Source of the DNA: Myxococcales bacterium | GTDB lineage: Bacteria; Myxococcota_A; Polyangia; GCA-2747355 | Direction: 5' to 3' | NCBI GenBank assembly: GCA_020431405.1 | Contig: JAGQIK010000559.1 | Coordinates: forward strand, 1-64,000 | DNA length: 64,000 nt | In this document: positions 15,101 to 25,500 of the stretch, in pieces | How the letters are laid out: each line of letters opens with the position of its first letter | Numbering within the stretch: the stretch's first letter is position 1 | Program-made: the position numbers and the translations under genes | Notes under the pieces: model-generated | Database searches by the model: none | Told to the model about the DNA's origin: nothing | Seen by the model: only the letters and a program-made list of their open reading frames with translations

Positions 15101-17715
15101 AGGACGCGTTCCGCAACGCTCGGCTGCCGATCCTCTTCTGCTCGCCGACGATGGAGCTCGGCGTCGACATCTCTCAGCTCAATGTCGTCAACATGCGAAA
15201 TGTCCCGCCCACGCCCGCAAACTACGCGCAGCGTAGCGGTCGCGCTGGCCGCAGCGGGCAGCCTGCGTTCGTCTATAGCTACTGCTCAGCCGGTAGCCCT
15301 CATGATCAGTACTTCTTCAAGCGGCCCGAGCAGATGGTTGCCGGAGCTGTCACCGCGCCGCGCTTGGATCTGACAAACGAAGATCTCGTCACCGCCCACG
15401 TCCACGCCGTCTGGCTGGCGGAGGTCGGCCTGAGCCTCGGTACGACCCTGTGTGACATCCTCGACGTCACGACGGACACGCCCACGCTCGAACTGCAGCC
15501 GTTGGTCCGTGACGCGCTCGACAACACCGCCGCCCGCCAACGTGCATTCGGACGAGCCAAGAGCTGCATTGGGTCAGCGATCGTCGAGATGATGGGGTCG
15601 CAAGAGAAGGCCGACGACTGGCTGCACCGGATACTAGACGGCGTTCCGCTTGCGTTCGAGCAGGCGTGCAATCGCTGGCGTGCGTTGTACCGCGCGGCGC
15701 TCGATCAGTCGACGAGGCAGCAGCGGTACATCCTCGACGCTTCTCGTTCACCCAGGGACCGCGAGCGAGCTAAGCGACTGCGAAACGAAGCGGAGGCACA
15801 GCTGCGTCTACTGATGGAGACCGACGACATCATCCAGTCGGACTTCTACTCCTACCGCTACTTTGCCAGCGAGGGCTTTCTACCCGGCTACAACTTCCCA
15901 CGCCTTCCCCTCAGCGCGTATCTGCCGGGGCAGCGCCGTCGCCGCGGCAGTCGAAACAATGACGAGTTCATAACGCGGCCGAGGTTCCTGGCGATCTCGG
16001 AGTTCGGCCCCCGAAGCTTCATTTACCATGAGGGTGCCCGCTACGTGATCAACAAGGTCATCTTGCCTGTCGAGGGTGAGGAGACCAGCATCGTGGGCCG
16101 CGCGTCCCAGTGTGAAGCCTGCGGATACCTGCACCCGCTCGGCGACGGTCCACCGCCAGACCTTTGCGAGCACTGTGACGCGAAGCTCCCTGTCGCGATG
16201 GACAACCTCTTTCGCATGCAGAACGTCTCCACGCGCCGCCGCGACCGGATCAACTCAGACGAAGAGGAGCGCTTTCGCCTCGGCTACGAGATCCGTACCG
16301 GCGTTCGATTTGCGCAACGCAACGGCACGAGCATCGAGCGGCACGCCACGCTCGCCGCGGCCGACGGACGCCCGCTTGCCCGCCTGATCTACGGGCATGC
16401 CGCCACGCTCTGGCGCATGAACATGGGCTGGCGACGTCGCCGCAACCAGGACCAGACGGGGTATGTGCTCGACATCGAGCGTGGGTTCTGGGCCAAGAGC
16501 AAGGACGTGACCGACGAGGACCCCGAGGACCCGCTGTCGGCGCGGACGATGCGGGTGGTTCCATATGTCGAAGACCGTCGCAACTGCCTGCTCGTCGAGC
16601 CGGCCGAGCCGCTCGACACGACGACGATGACGTCGTTGGAGGCCGCGCTCAAGAACGCCATCCAGGTTCACTTCCAGCTCGAGGATAGCGAGGTTGCAGC
16701 CGAGCAGCTTCCCAACTACGACGACGCCAAGCTCATCCTGCTGTACGAGGCTTCAGAGGGCGGCGCAGGCGCGTTGCGGCGCCTCGTAGAAGAGCGCGAT
16801 GTACTGCCAGCAGTAGCACGGACCGCGCTCGAAATCTGCCACTACGACGCCGACACCGGCGAGGATTTCGGCCGGCCCCCCCGTGCTCGAGAGATCTGCG
16901 AGGCCGCCTGCTACGATTGCCTGCTGTCCTACTACAACCAGCGCAACCACCGCTTCCTCGACCGCAAGGCCCTACCAGACCTACTCCAGGCGTGGATTGC
17001 GGGCGCCGTCGCCACGTCGCCAGCACCGATGGGCCGACACGAGCAACTCATTCGGCTGGGACGCCTGGCCGACTCCAATCTCGAGCGCAAGTGGCTCGAG
17101 GCAGTGGACGCTTTCGCCCTACGCTTGCCCAGCACGGCGCAGAAGCTCATCGAGAGCTGTCAGGCCCGGCCCGACTTTCTGTACGAGGACAAGGGCGTGG
17201 CGATCTTCGTCGACGGCCCGGTTCATGACGATGCTCGCCGCCAACAAGAAGACGCGGAGCAGCAAGAGCGTCTCGAGGACGAGGGCTACGCTGTGGTCCG
17301 CTTTCACCACGCAGCGGACTGGGCGGAGATTTTCGGCCGCTACCCGAGCGTTTTCGGTTCCCTGGAGCGACCAGCAAGTACACCGACCCCCAGTCGATCG
17401 TCTTCGATCGACGCTGAGACGGGTCTGGATCTCGATCTCTTTGACGACGACTGGCATCCGCTGCTGAAGGCGATCGTTGAGGAAATCGGATGCGCTGTCG
17501 AGCCCGGCGGAGATGTCAGCAGTGGTGGCCGCGTCGTCGGGCAGGCCGCCGCGATCATCGGCAGCAGCGACCGACGAATCTGGCTGATCGACGAAGGTGA
17601 TCCATCGTGCGGGCGCATCAAGACCGCGCTTGGCAGCCAGGGCCACGCCTCAGTGCTCTTGAGTCCCGCTGCCGCTAACGCATTGGATAGGATCCGCGCA
17701 GCGCTCGAGGCGTAG
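12181..17715 (+). CDS. Giant DEAD/DEAH helicase with DUF1998 and C-terminal nuclease fold (DruE/DrmA-like)
   Basis: 1844 residues, GTG start with GGGAGG upstream. Helicase core: Walker A TTGTGSGKS (about 112-120), Walker B LDELH (about 231-235), SAT motif VGTSATL (about 266), motif VI QRSGRAGRSG (about 1016). Zinc knuckles: FCRECG, FCPHC, and CEACGY...CEHC (about 1311-1332). The DUF1998/MZB signature CEAACYDCLLSYYNQRNH is near 1572. Residues about 1630-1720 (RPDFLY, VAIFVDGPVH, GYAVVRFHH) look like a Vsr/DUF559-type PD-(D/E)XK nuclease fold. Length and DUF1998 resemble DruE of Druantia; DISARM DrmA/DrmB are related. None of the other Druantia subunits is present. It heads a tightly packed operon (2 bases to the next gene). 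It probably translocates on invading DNA; that is inference. Confidence 0.8.
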   Translation: MDVFDLRNHVVRDYADYVRSFLTIRDQRIAELVQREMQDGFLWPDPLVQLNPTFEPGPTLDALIADGVLHQECARIFCRKPARDTNEGPLRFHKHQVEGIEAARRGKNYVLTTGTGSGKSLSYIVPIVDHVLRRGTGRGTQAIIVYPMNALANSQLGELRKFLQHGYPQGRPPVTFERYTGQESSDERQRIIANPPDIILTNYVMLELVLTRHGSGEQKLVRAAEGLRFLVLDELHTYRGRQGADVAMLCRRVREACNAHDLLHVGTSATLSSGGTWQEQQAEVADVASRLFGATVEPDAVIGETLRRVTEPSNGGDAAFVDSLKTRIADDTPPATDTDAFLTDPLSRWIEGTLGLQAEPESGRLTRCRPRSLTGEGGAGAELAKLTGLSPDRCERIVREALLAGYRCKDAHGWPVFAFRLHQFVSKGESVYTTLEDEDVRHVTLQAQQYSPGSDRQKLLLPVAFCRECGQEYYLVRRGQDSEGRYRYLPRDLGERVADDDGDPGFLYINTADPWPKEAEDVMQRLPDDWIEVRSGAERVRDARRKRLPREVFVSPDGIEGAGTLRAHYMRAPFIFCPHCRVAYSAHQRSDFGKLATLGSEGRSTATTILTLSTIRELRGNPHLDREAQKLLSFTDNRQDASLQAGHFNDFVEIGLLRSALHRAVANAGDEGLRHDTLPLRVFDALDLPLRLYAANPEVEYLQLEETQRALRRVISYYLYRDLQRGWRVTQPNLEQCGLLRIDYLSLDAVSDDDGKWSEFHPALVTASAADRQKVLRVMLDFMRRELAIRVSCLQHTEQEGILQASAQYLMPPWALDPQEQMERGRLLYPCSSGAIQTREQAVFLSPRGGFGLYLKRRTTLPDYGVQLKTDDIEQIINQLLDVLTLAGITHRFAPRRDENVAGYKLNASAMVWKVGDGQSGFRDPIRVPHAPEEGHRANPFFVGFYGASASDLQELLAREHTAQVLAETRQEREDAFRNARLPILFCSPTMELGVDISQLNVVNMRNVPPTPANYAQRSGRAGRSGQPAFVYSYCSAGSPHDQYFFKRPEQMVAGAVTAPRLDLTNEDLVTAHVHAVWLAEVGLSLGTTLCDILDVTTDTPTLELQPLVRDALDNTAARQRAFGRAKSCIGSAIVEMMGSQEKADDWLHRILDGVPLAFEQACNRWRALYRAALDQSTRQQRYILDASRSPRDRERAKRLRNEAEAQLRLLMETDDIIQSDFYSYRYFASEGFLPGYNFPRLPLSAYLPGQRRRRGSRNNDEFITRPRFLAISEFGPRSFIYHEGARYVINKVILPVEGEETSIVGRASQCEACGYLHPLGDGPPPDLCEHCDAKLPVAMDNLFRMQNVSTRRRDRINSDEEERFRLGYEIRTGVRFAQRNGTSIERHATLAAADGRPLARLIYGHAATLWRMNMGWRRRRNQDQTGYVLDIERGFWAKSKDVTDEDPEDPLSARTMRVVPYVEDRRNCLLVEPAEPLDTTTMTSLEAALKNAIQVHFQLEDSEVAAEQLPNYDDAKLILLYEASEGGAGALRRLVEERDVLPAVARTALEICHYDADTGEDFGRPPRAREICEAACYDCLLSYYNQRNHRFLDRKALPDLLQAWIAGAVATSPAPMGRHEQLIRLGRLADSNLERKWLEAVDAFALRLPSTAQKLIESCQARPDFLYEDKGVAIFVDGPVHDDARRQQEDAEQQERLEDEGYAVVRFHHAADWAEIFGRYPSVFGSLERPASTPTPSRSSSIDAETGLDLDLFDDDWHPLLKAIVEEIGCAVEPGGDVSSGGRVVGQAAAIIGSSDRRIWLIDEGDPSCGRIKTALGSQGHASVLLSPAAANALDRIRAALEA
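12206..12233 (+). promoter_or_regulatory. Strong 12-bp hairpin inside the first codons of the giant helicase
   Basis: Perfect inverted repeat acgtagtccgcg / cgcggactacgt with a 4-base loop (acta), 25 bases after the start codon (codons 9-18). Such a stem in mRNA could limit initiation or early elongation, or the DNA palindrome could be an operator. The encoded peptide is itself repetitive (RDYADYVR), so codon-level coincidence is possible. Confidence 0.5.
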
Positions 17716-17717
17716 AC

Positions 17718-19775
17718 ATGGGGCAACTGCTCGTCGCTGACACGTTCTTTCCATCCCTCAGCAAACTCGAGGCGAAGGAACAGGCTCGCGCCATCGATTT
17801 CGTTGCGCGATTCCAGCGTAACCCTGCTAATCCCGGCGTCAGTCTTGAACGGCTCACGGCTCGGTCGACGGACATCTGGAGCGGGCGCATCAGCCGAGAC
17901 CTGCGAGCCATCCTCTACAAGGACGGCGATTCGTGGGCGGTGCTTTACGCCGACCACCACGATCAGGCATATCGATGGGCCGAGCGCCGCGACATCGGGC
18001 GGCATCCGGTTACCGGATCGCTGCAGATCATCGAGACGGTGGAGACCATCCGCGAGGTCGCAAAGACGCTCGAGGCAGCGGTCCCAACCGGAGCACAGCC
18101 TGTATTCGCCGAACACGATAGCGACTACCTGCTAAGCCTCGGCGTGCCCGAGACCTGGCTCCCGGCCATTCGCAAGATTGTGAGCGACGAGCAGCTGTTC
18201 GAGGCCATCAGCCGCTTGCCCGAGGAGCTCGGCGAGCGTCTGCTTGACCTCGCCGCTGGCGAGTTCGTCACGCCGCCCGTACCAACGCCGCTGTCCGCAC
18301 CAGTCGCGGACAACGAAGACACGCGACGGCGTTTCTTCGTTGCAGACAACGAAGCGGAGCTCACCGCCGCCCTCGAAGCCCCTCTCGAGCGGTGGATCGC
18401 CTTTCTGCATCCGTCCCAGCGAACGCTCGTCGAGGCCTCCGTTAATGGCCCGGTGAAGGTGACGGGCTCTGCTGGCACCGGCAAGACTGTTGTGGCGATG
18501 CACCGCGCCCGCCATCTGGCTCGTCAGGGTAAGCGAGTTCTGCTGACGAGCTTCGTTACGACGCTCTGCAAGAATCTCGAGCGCAGTCTGGCGATGCTCT
18601 GCACCCCGGAGGAGCGCAAGCAGATAACTGTTTCCACGGTTCACAAGCAAGCGCTGGTGCTCGTCCACCAAGTCGAGCCACGCCTGCAGCCCGCGGCCGA
18701 GAAGGATGTTGACGGGCTGGTCGCCAGGATGGCGCTGAGCCACGCCTCATCCTTCAATGCCGACTTCGTGCAAGCGGAATGGAAGCACGTGATTCAGATG
18801 CAGGGGATCACGCGATGGTCCGAGTACCGATCAGCGAAGCGCACTGGACGCGGCCGCCCGCTCTCCGTCCGCGACCGCAAGACGTTGTGGACCGCCTTTG
18901 AGGCGGTGCAGACAGGTCTTGCCAGTCGAGGCCTTGTGGACTGGCCCGGCCTCTGTGTTCGTGCCGCCAACGCCCTGCAGGAGGGACGCGCCAGTTCGTC
19001 GTTCGATGCGGTTATCGTGGACGAGGTCCAAGATCCACGACCTCCAGCCCTACGGCTCGTGGCGGCGCTTGGAAACGAGCTGATGGTGGTGGGCGATGCG
19101 GGACAGCGCATCTATCCCGGCGGCTTCAGCCTCGCTGCGCTCGGCATCAACGTGCGCGGGCGCTCCCGCATCCTCCGCATCAACTATCGCACCACGGAGC
19201 AGATCCGCCGTAGCGCCGATCGGGTACTAGGAGATGCCGCGGACGACCTCGACGGCAGCAGCGAGCCACGCGCTGGAACAAAAAGCCTGCTCAGCGGACC
19301 TGCCCCGACGCTTTCCTCACACGCCACACGGGAAGCCGAGCTCGCGGCTGCAGTGGAGCAGATCAAGTCGTTGCTGGTCGATGGCGTGGCATTGGGCGAC
19401 GTCGCAGTCTTCGCGCGATCGGGATCCCGCGCGACGGCAGCCGTCAAGGCTCTCGAGCTGGCCGGGCTGACGAGTCGACGTCTGGCAGACGACGACGCAC
19501 CCCACGGCGGAGCCGTATCGGTCGGCACGATGCACCGCGCCAAAGGCCTGGAGTTCAAGGTTGTGCTGGTACTCGACTGCGGCGCGTCCGTGATGCCCAG
19601 TCCACACGTCCTACGACAGCTCGACGACCCGCAGGACTGCGAGGACGCAGAAGCGAGGGAGCGACGCTTGTTGTATGTGGCGATGACCCGCGCTCGAGAT
19701 CAGCTCTACCTGAGCTGGTCAGGCAAGCCCAGTCCATTCATCGAGCCGCTGCTAAATCGGGAGAACGCCGGATGA
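17718..19775 (+). CDS. RelE-like domain fused to UvrD/Rep superfamily I helicase
   Basis: 685 residues, ATG two bases after the previous stop. Residues 1-95 resemble the RelE/ParE toxin fold (FQRNPANPGVSLERL, DIWSGRISRDLRAILYKDG, AVLYADHHDQAYRWAERR). The UvrD-type helicase starts near 235: Walker A GSAGTGKT (about 250), Walker B AVIVDEVQDPR, VGDAGQRIYPGG, RILRINYRTTEQIR, VGTMHRAKGLEFKVV and motif VI LLYVAMTRARDQLYL. All helicase motifs appear intact. RelE-UvrD fusions are recurrent in defence neighbourhoods. The stop overlaps the next ATG (ATGA), so expression is coupled. The RelE part may act on RNA or serve only as a binding module; this cannot be told from sequence. Confidence 0.88.
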   Translation: MGQLLVADTFFPSLSKLEAKEQARAIDFVARFQRNPANPGVSLERLTARSTDIWSGRISRDLRAILYKDGDSWAVLYADHHDQAYRWAERRDIGRHPVTGSLQIIETVETIREVAKTLEAAVPTGAQPVFAEHDSDYLLSLGVPETWLPAIRKIVSDEQLFEAISRLPEELGERLLDLAAGEFVTPPVPTPLSAPVADNEDTRRRFFVADNEAELTAALEAPLERWIAFLHPSQRTLVEASVNGPVKVTGSAGTGKTVVAMHRARHLARQGKRVLLTSFVTTLCKNLERSLAMLCTPEERKQITVSTVHKQALVLVHQVEPRLQPAAEKDVDGLVARMALSHASSFNADFVQAEWKHVIQMQGITRWSEYRSAKRTGRGRPLSVRDRKTLWTAFEAVQTGLASRGLVDWPGLCVRAANALQEGRASSSFDAVIVDEVQDPRPPALRLVAALGNELMVVGDAGQRIYPGGFSLAALGINVRGRSRILRINYRTTEQIRRSADRVLGDAADDLDGSSEPRAGTKSLLSGPAPTLSSHATREAELAAAVEQIKSLLVDGVALGDVAVFARSGSRATAAVKALELAGLTSRRLADDDAPHGGAVSVGTMHRAKGLEFKVVLVLDCGASVMPSPHVLRQLDDPQDCEDAEARERRLLYVAMTRARDQLYLSWSGKPSPFIEPLLNRENAG

Positions 19776-22597
19776 ACTTCGAGGTGGGCTCGCTCGTGCG
19801 AGCGCGTGGTCGTGAATGGGTCGTGCTGCCCGAGTCCAGGGCCGACGAAGACATGTTGGTCCTCCGCCCTCTCGGCGGCACGGACGATGAGGTCACCGGC
19901 GTGTACCTTCCGCTCGAGCCGGTCGAGCCGGCCACCTTCCCGCTGCCCGATCCCGCGCATCTCGGCAACCACCTGTCGTGCAGCCTGCTGCGCGACGCCG
20001 TCCGCCTCGGATTCCGCTCGGGCGCCGGCCCGTTCCGGTCCCTGTCTCGGATCCGCGTCGAGCCTCGCCCCTACCAGCTCGTCCCCTTGCTCATGGCGCT
20101 TCGTCTGGACCCCGTGCGTCTACTGGTAGCCGACGATGTCGGCGTCGGCAAAACGATCGAGGCCTGTCTGATCGCCCGCGAGCTGCTAGACCGAGCTGAG
20201 ATACGCCGCGTCGCAGTTCTCTGTCCCCCGCACCTTGCTGAGCAGTGGCAGCGCAATCTTCTTCAGCAGTTCCATATCGACGCCGCGCTGGTCCTCGCCG
20301 GTACGGCTGCACGCCTCGAGCGCGAGTGTGGATTGGGAGAGTCACTGTTCGATCGCCACCCGCACGCTGTCGTGTCGACGGACTACATCAAGTCCGATCG
20401 CCGGCGTGATGAGTTCCTCCGCGCCTGTCCCGAGTTGGTGATCGTCGACGAGGCGCACACCTGCGCGACGGCTGAAGGACGTCGCTCGGGACGCCAGCAG
20501 CGCCACGAGCTGCTCAAAGGGCTCACCAAACGCGAGGACCGACATCTAGTTCTCGTGACCGCCACACCCCACAGCGGCAACGAAGAAACGTTTCGATCGC
20601 TTCTGACGCTGCTCGACCCTCAGTTTCGAGACCTTCCGCAGGACCTGAGCGGCGAGCACAACCGCAAGCATCGGTCTCGGCTGGCTCAGCACTTCGTCCA
20701 ACGTCGTCGCGCCGACCTCGAAGCCTACCTCGACATCGAAACGCCATTTCCCAGGCGAGAGATCGCCGAGGAGCACTACAACCTCACGCGGGAGTATCGC
20801 GCGTTCTTTGACCGCGTCCTGGCCTACTGCCGTGAGCGCGTCACCGAGTCTGATCTTGGACAGCATCACCAGCGGGTTCGCTGGTGGTCGGCGCTAGCGC
20901 TCCTCCGAGCGCTCGCTTCCAGTCCCCGAGCGGCTGCTGAGACGCTGCGCAACCGCGCGGCCAGCGCCGCGACGGAGACCGTTGCAGAAGCCGACGACGT
21001 GGGGCGTCGAACGGTGCTTGACCTCGAGGAAGAAAGCATCGAAGGCGTCGACGTCATCCCAGGCAGCCAAACCGAGTCCGATGATGACGAGAAGTCGCCC
21101 GAGCGGAGGCGCCTGCTCAAGCTCGCTCGCGAAGTGGAAAAACTGGCCGGCAAGTCGGATGCGAAGCTCCAGCGGGCTTGCGAGCTGGTTGAGCAGCTCT
21201 TGAAGGATGGCCACGCGCCGATCCTCTTTTGCCGCTTCATTCCAACCGTCGACTATGTCGCGGAGGCACTGCGAAAGCGGCTGAAGAAGAAGGTTACCGT
21301 CGAGGCGATCACGGGGACGCTCCCGCCCGAGGAGCGCGAACAGCGCGTAGAAGCGCTTGGAGCGCACGACAAGCGAGTGCTCGTCTGCACCGACTGTCTC
21401 AGTGAAGGCATCAACCTCCAACAGCACTTCGATGCTGTCGTCCACTACGATCTGAGCTGGAACCCCACGCGGCACGAGCAACGCGAAGGCCGAGTTGACC
21501 GCTACGGCCAGGCGAGGCCGAGTGTGCGGACCTTGACCTACTACGGCGCGGACAACCCCGTTGACGGGTTTGTCCTCGAGGTACTGCTCCGCAAGCACAA
21601 GTCAATCCACAAGCAGCTCGGGATCATCGTGCCCGTGCCCCTAGATACCAACGTCATCATCGAGGCGATCTTCGAGGGCCTGCTGTTGAAGAAGCAGGGC
21701 GGCACCGGCCAGATGGTGCTGCCCGGAACCCTCGAGCCAACCAAGAAAGAGCTCGACGTGCAGTGGGATGCAGCCGTAGACCGCGAGCGTCGTAGCCGCA
21801 CGATCTTCGCTCAGCGCACTATCAAGGTCGAGGACGTTTCGCAGGAGCTCGCGGCCACACGCCACGCCCTGGGTGACGACCGCATCGTCGAGGAGTTCAC
21901 CCGCCACGGGCTTCGAGCCGTCGGAGCGACGCTGTCGAAGAAAGACCCTCTTCGCGTAGACCTTGCAGGCACGAATGCGGCCGTGCGCGACGCGCTGGGA
22001 GAAGACGCTGAGTTCACAGTATCGTTCCGGCCCCCCGAGGCAAGGAACGCGCTGCTGCTCACGCGCACGCACCCCGTCGTCGAGGGCCTTGCCACCCACG
22101 TCCTGGAAACAGCCCTCGACGCACTCGCAGACGGCGTCGGAAGGCGGTGTGGTGTGGTCCGTACTGCCTCTGTCGGCAAGCGCACCACGCTGCTCCTGCT
22201 GCGCATGCGCTATCACATCGTTACCCGCGGCCGCGACGGTGTGGAGCGACCGCTGCTTGCCGAAGATCACGCCCTCGTAGGCTTTCGAGGCGCACCGGCC
22301 AAGGCGCGTTGGCTGGCGGAGGACGAGCTGCTGCCGCTGCTCGAAGCAACGCCATCAGCCAACACGCCGGCCGAGATTGCACGGCAACAGGTGCAGAGCG
22401 TGATCGATGGCTACCCTGACCTGCGCAGGCACCTCGACGATACGGTCAAGCGGCGCGGAGACGCGCTGCTAGAGGCTCATCGTCGGGTACGCAAGGCTGC
22501 CCGCCTGGCGGTTCGATCGACGCGAGTGCAGCCGCATTTTCCGGCCGACGTGCTGGGGATATTCGTCTATCTGCCAGTGGCGGGCGGTGCTGCATGA
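19772..22597 (+). CDS. SNF2-family helicase, DrmD/HmaA-like
   Basis: 941 residues, ATG overlapping the previous stop. SNF2/HepA-type core: Walker A LLVADDVGVGKTIEA (about 115-129), Walker B LVIVDEAHTC (about 221-230), VLVTATPHSG, and second RecA lobe with HEQREGRVDRYGQ (about 568-580). The N-terminal 90 residues (FEVGSLVRARGREWVVLP) form a small beta-rich domain as in DISARM DrmD. The following methylase and SMC-like ATPase match the order known for DISARM class 1 (drmD-drmMI) and for helicase-methylase-ATPase (Hma) loci; the ATPase favours Hma. It likely translocates along duplex DNA. ATGA overlap with the methylase gene indicates coupled translation. Confidence 0.87.
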   Translation: MNFEVGSLVRARGREWVVLPESRADEDMLVLRPLGGTDDEVTGVYLPLEPVEPATFPLPDPAHLGNHLSCSLLRDAVRLGFRSGAGPFRSLSRIRVEPRPYQLVPLLMALRLDPVRLLVADDVGVGKTIEACLIARELLDRAEIRRVAVLCPPHLAEQWQRNLLQQFHIDAALVLAGTAARLERECGLGESLFDRHPHAVVSTDYIKSDRRRDEFLRACPELVIVDEAHTCATAEGRRSGRQQRHELLKGLTKREDRHLVLVTATPHSGNEETFRSLLTLLDPQFRDLPQDLSGEHNRKHRSRLAQHFVQRRRADLEAYLDIETPFPRREIAEEHYNLTREYRAFFDRVLAYCRERVTESDLGQHHQRVRWWSALALLRALASSPRAAAETLRNRAASAATETVAEADDVGRRTVLDLEEESIEGVDVIPGSQTESDDDEKSPERRRLLKLAREVEKLAGKSDAKLQRACELVEQLLKDGHAPILFCRFIPTVDYVAEALRKRLKKKVTVEAITGTLPPEEREQRVEALGAHDKRVLVCTDCLSEGINLQQHFDAVVHYDLSWNPTRHEQREGRVDRYGQARPSVRTLTYYGADNPVDGFVLEVLLRKHKSIHKQLGIIVPVPLDTNVIIEAIFEGLLLKKQGGTGQMVLPGTLEPTKKELDVQWDAAVDRERRSRTIFAQRTIKVEDVSQELAATRHALGDDRIVEEFTRHGLRAVGATLSKKDPLRVDLAGTNAAVRDALGEDAEFTVSFRPPEARNALLLTRTHPVVEGLATHVLETALDALADGVGRRCGVVRTASVGKRTTLLLLRMRYHIVTRGRDGVERPLLAEDHALVGFRGAPAKARWLAEDELLPLLEATPSANTPAEIARQQVQSVIDGYPDLRRHLDDTVKRRGDALLEAHRRVRKAARLAVRSTRVQPHFPADVLGIFVYLPVAGGAA

Positions 22598-25500
22598 AGC
22601 GCCGCGCAAGCCAATCTCCCTTCACCTCCGTGAAATCCGAGGGAGGCATTCTCCCGATCGATCTACTCGAGCTCGTCGCAGCGCGTGACGATCGCGTGCC
22701 TGGCCTTGCCAACGCCGCGTACCACCTCGGCAAGCACGAACGCATCGGCGAAGCCATCAACCGATCATGGAGCCGCCTTCTCGGGTGCTGGACCAGCTTC
22801 TCGGACGCACGCGCGAAGCTGACCGAGGGAGATCGCGGCACGACGATTACACGCGAACGCTGGCTCTTGCCTCTCTTTCAGGAACTCGACTACGGCCGGC
22901 TCACCGCCGCCAAGACCTTCGAGATCGACGAGCGCAGCTTCACCATCTCACACGCATGGCAGAGCTCGCCGATCCACCTTCTGGGCTGCAAGGTCTCGCT
23001 CGACCGCAGGATGAAGGGCGTCGCAGGCGCAGCGAGCGCATCACCGCACAGCTTGGTCCAGGGCTTTCTCAACAAGTCCGACGATCATCTCTGGGGCTTC
23101 CTCTCCAACGGCCTTGCGCTGCGCATCTTGCGCGACAACTACAGCTTCACCCGCCAGGCCTACGTCGAGTTCGACCTCGAGGCGATCATGGACGGCGAGC
23201 AGTACGCCGAGTTCGCCCTGCTGTGGCTCTGCTGTCATCAGAGCCGCGTCGAGCACGAGGTTCCCGAGCAGTGCTGGCTCGAGAAATGGTTCGAGTTCTC
23301 GCGCGAGGAAGGCGTCCGCGCTCTCGACGGGCTCCGCAACGGTGTGGAAGAGGCCATTGCCACGCTGGGCGCCGGCTTTCTGCGCTATCGAGGTAACGAG
23401 GCTCTACACAGGGCTTTGCAGGCTGGCGAGCTCGACACCCAGGACTACTACCGACAGCTCCTTCGGCTCGCCTACCGTCTGATCTTCCTCTTTGTCGCCG
23501 AAGATCGACAGGCCCTGCTCGATCCCGCCGCCTCAGACGCCGCCAAGCGTCGCTACACCAACTACTACGCCACCACGCACCTGCGCCACCTGGCAGGGCG
23601 TCGGCGCGGCGGCCCGCACGTGGACCTGTGGCGCAAACTCCGGCTCGTGATGAGCAAGCTCTACGACGGCTGCTCCGAGCTCGCCCTCCCCGCGCTCGGG
23701 AGCCAGCTCTGGGACGATCGCACCGTTTCCTGGCTTGTCGGCAGCGACATCACCAACCAGGACCTGCTACGCGCCATCGCCGTGCTGTCCACGATCATTG
23801 AGGGCGGCGTCCGTCGCCCGGTGAACTGGCGCAACATCGGCGCCGACGAGCTCGGCAGCGTGTACGAGTCACTGCTCGAGCTGCATCCCAACCTCAGCCG
23901 AGACGCCGGGACCTTCGAGCTCAAGTCGGCCGCGGGCCACGAGCGCAAGACGACCGGGTCCTACTACACGCCGGCATCGCTGGTAAGCTGCCTGCTCGAT
24001 ACCGCGCTCGATCCTGTGATGGACGAGGCGGTGAGCAAGCCGAACTCCGAGCGGGCGCTCCTCGAGCTGAAGATCTGTGACCCGGCCTGCGGGTCGGGGC
24101 ATTTCCTGGTGGCCGCGGCGCACCGGCTGGCCAAGCGTCTAGCAGCCGTTCGCTCCGACGACGACGAGCCCAGTCCCGAGGCGCTGCGAAGGGCGCTCCG
24201 TGACGTGGTCGGGCGCTGCTTGTTCGGAGTCGACGTCAATCCCATGGCGATCGAGCTGTGCAAGTTCAGCCTTTGGCTGGAGGCGATCGAACCGGGCAAG
24301 CCGCTGAGCTTTCTCGATGCACACCTCCAGTGTGGCAACTCCTTGCTCGGAGCCGCGCCCGCGCTGATGTCCGATGGCATTCCAGACGATGCTTTCAAAC
24401 CAATCGAAGGCGACGAGAAGAAGGTCGCCGCTCGGCTGAAGAAGCGCAACAAAGCGGAGCGAAGGGGGCAGACCACGCTCTTCGCATCTTTTGCTTCTGA
24501 GGCAAGAGTGGAATACCACGTGCTCGCCAATCAGGCGAAGCACGTAGAAGAGTCGCCTGACGACGACATCAGTGCGGTGCGTGAGAAGGAGCTGTCGTGG
24601 CGTCGGCTGCAGCAGTCAGCGAAGTTCAACGACAAGGTGTTTGCAGCGGACGCATGGTGCGCGGCATTCGTCTGGCCCCTGACTGACGAGTCGGAGGCCT
24701 TCGCTGTCACGCACGATGTCTGGCTTCAGCTCCAGAGAGATGTGACGCGCGTGCCCCAGCAGACCCGCTCTGAAGTGCGGCGGTTAGCAAGGCAGTTCGG
24801 ATTCTTCCACTGGCATCTCGCGTTTCCCCACGTCTTCTCGGAGGTCGAGGCCGAGCGTCGTGATTCTGGGATGGGCTGGTCCGGGGGGTTCGACGTTGTG
24901 TTGGGGAACCCTCCGTGGGAGCGCATTAAGCTGCAAGAGAAGGAGTTCTTCGCCACGCGAAACGAGGGGATTGCCAGCGCCAAGAACGCGGCCGCGCGAA
25001 GAAAGCTGATCGCCAAGCTACCCAGCGAAGACCCTACCCTATGGACCGCGTGGTGCGATGCTCGCCGTATCGCCGAGGGCGCGAGCCACCTGGTCCGCAA
25101 CACCGGGCGCTACCCACTCTGCGGCCGCGGAGATGTGAACACCTACTCGATCTTCGCGGAGCTCAACCGTGGTCTCATGTCGTCACGGGGGCGCGTCGGC
25201 TGCATCGTGCCCACCGGCATCGCCACAGACGATACAACTAAGGCATTCTTTGCGGATCTCATGGGTCGTCGACAGCTTGCGGCGTTCTTCGGCTTCGAAA
25301 ACGAGGCGAAGCTGTTTGCCGGCATCGATCATCGCGTCAATTTCTGCCTCCTCGTCCTATCGGCAGCGCCAAGCTCGGCAGCGAAGTTCTCCGCCTTTGT
25401 CCGCGATCCCTCGCTTCTGCGCGGTGGGGACCGCGTTTACGAGCTTTCGGCTAGCGACATCGCTCGCCTCAATCCGAACACGCGCACATGCCCCGTCTTT

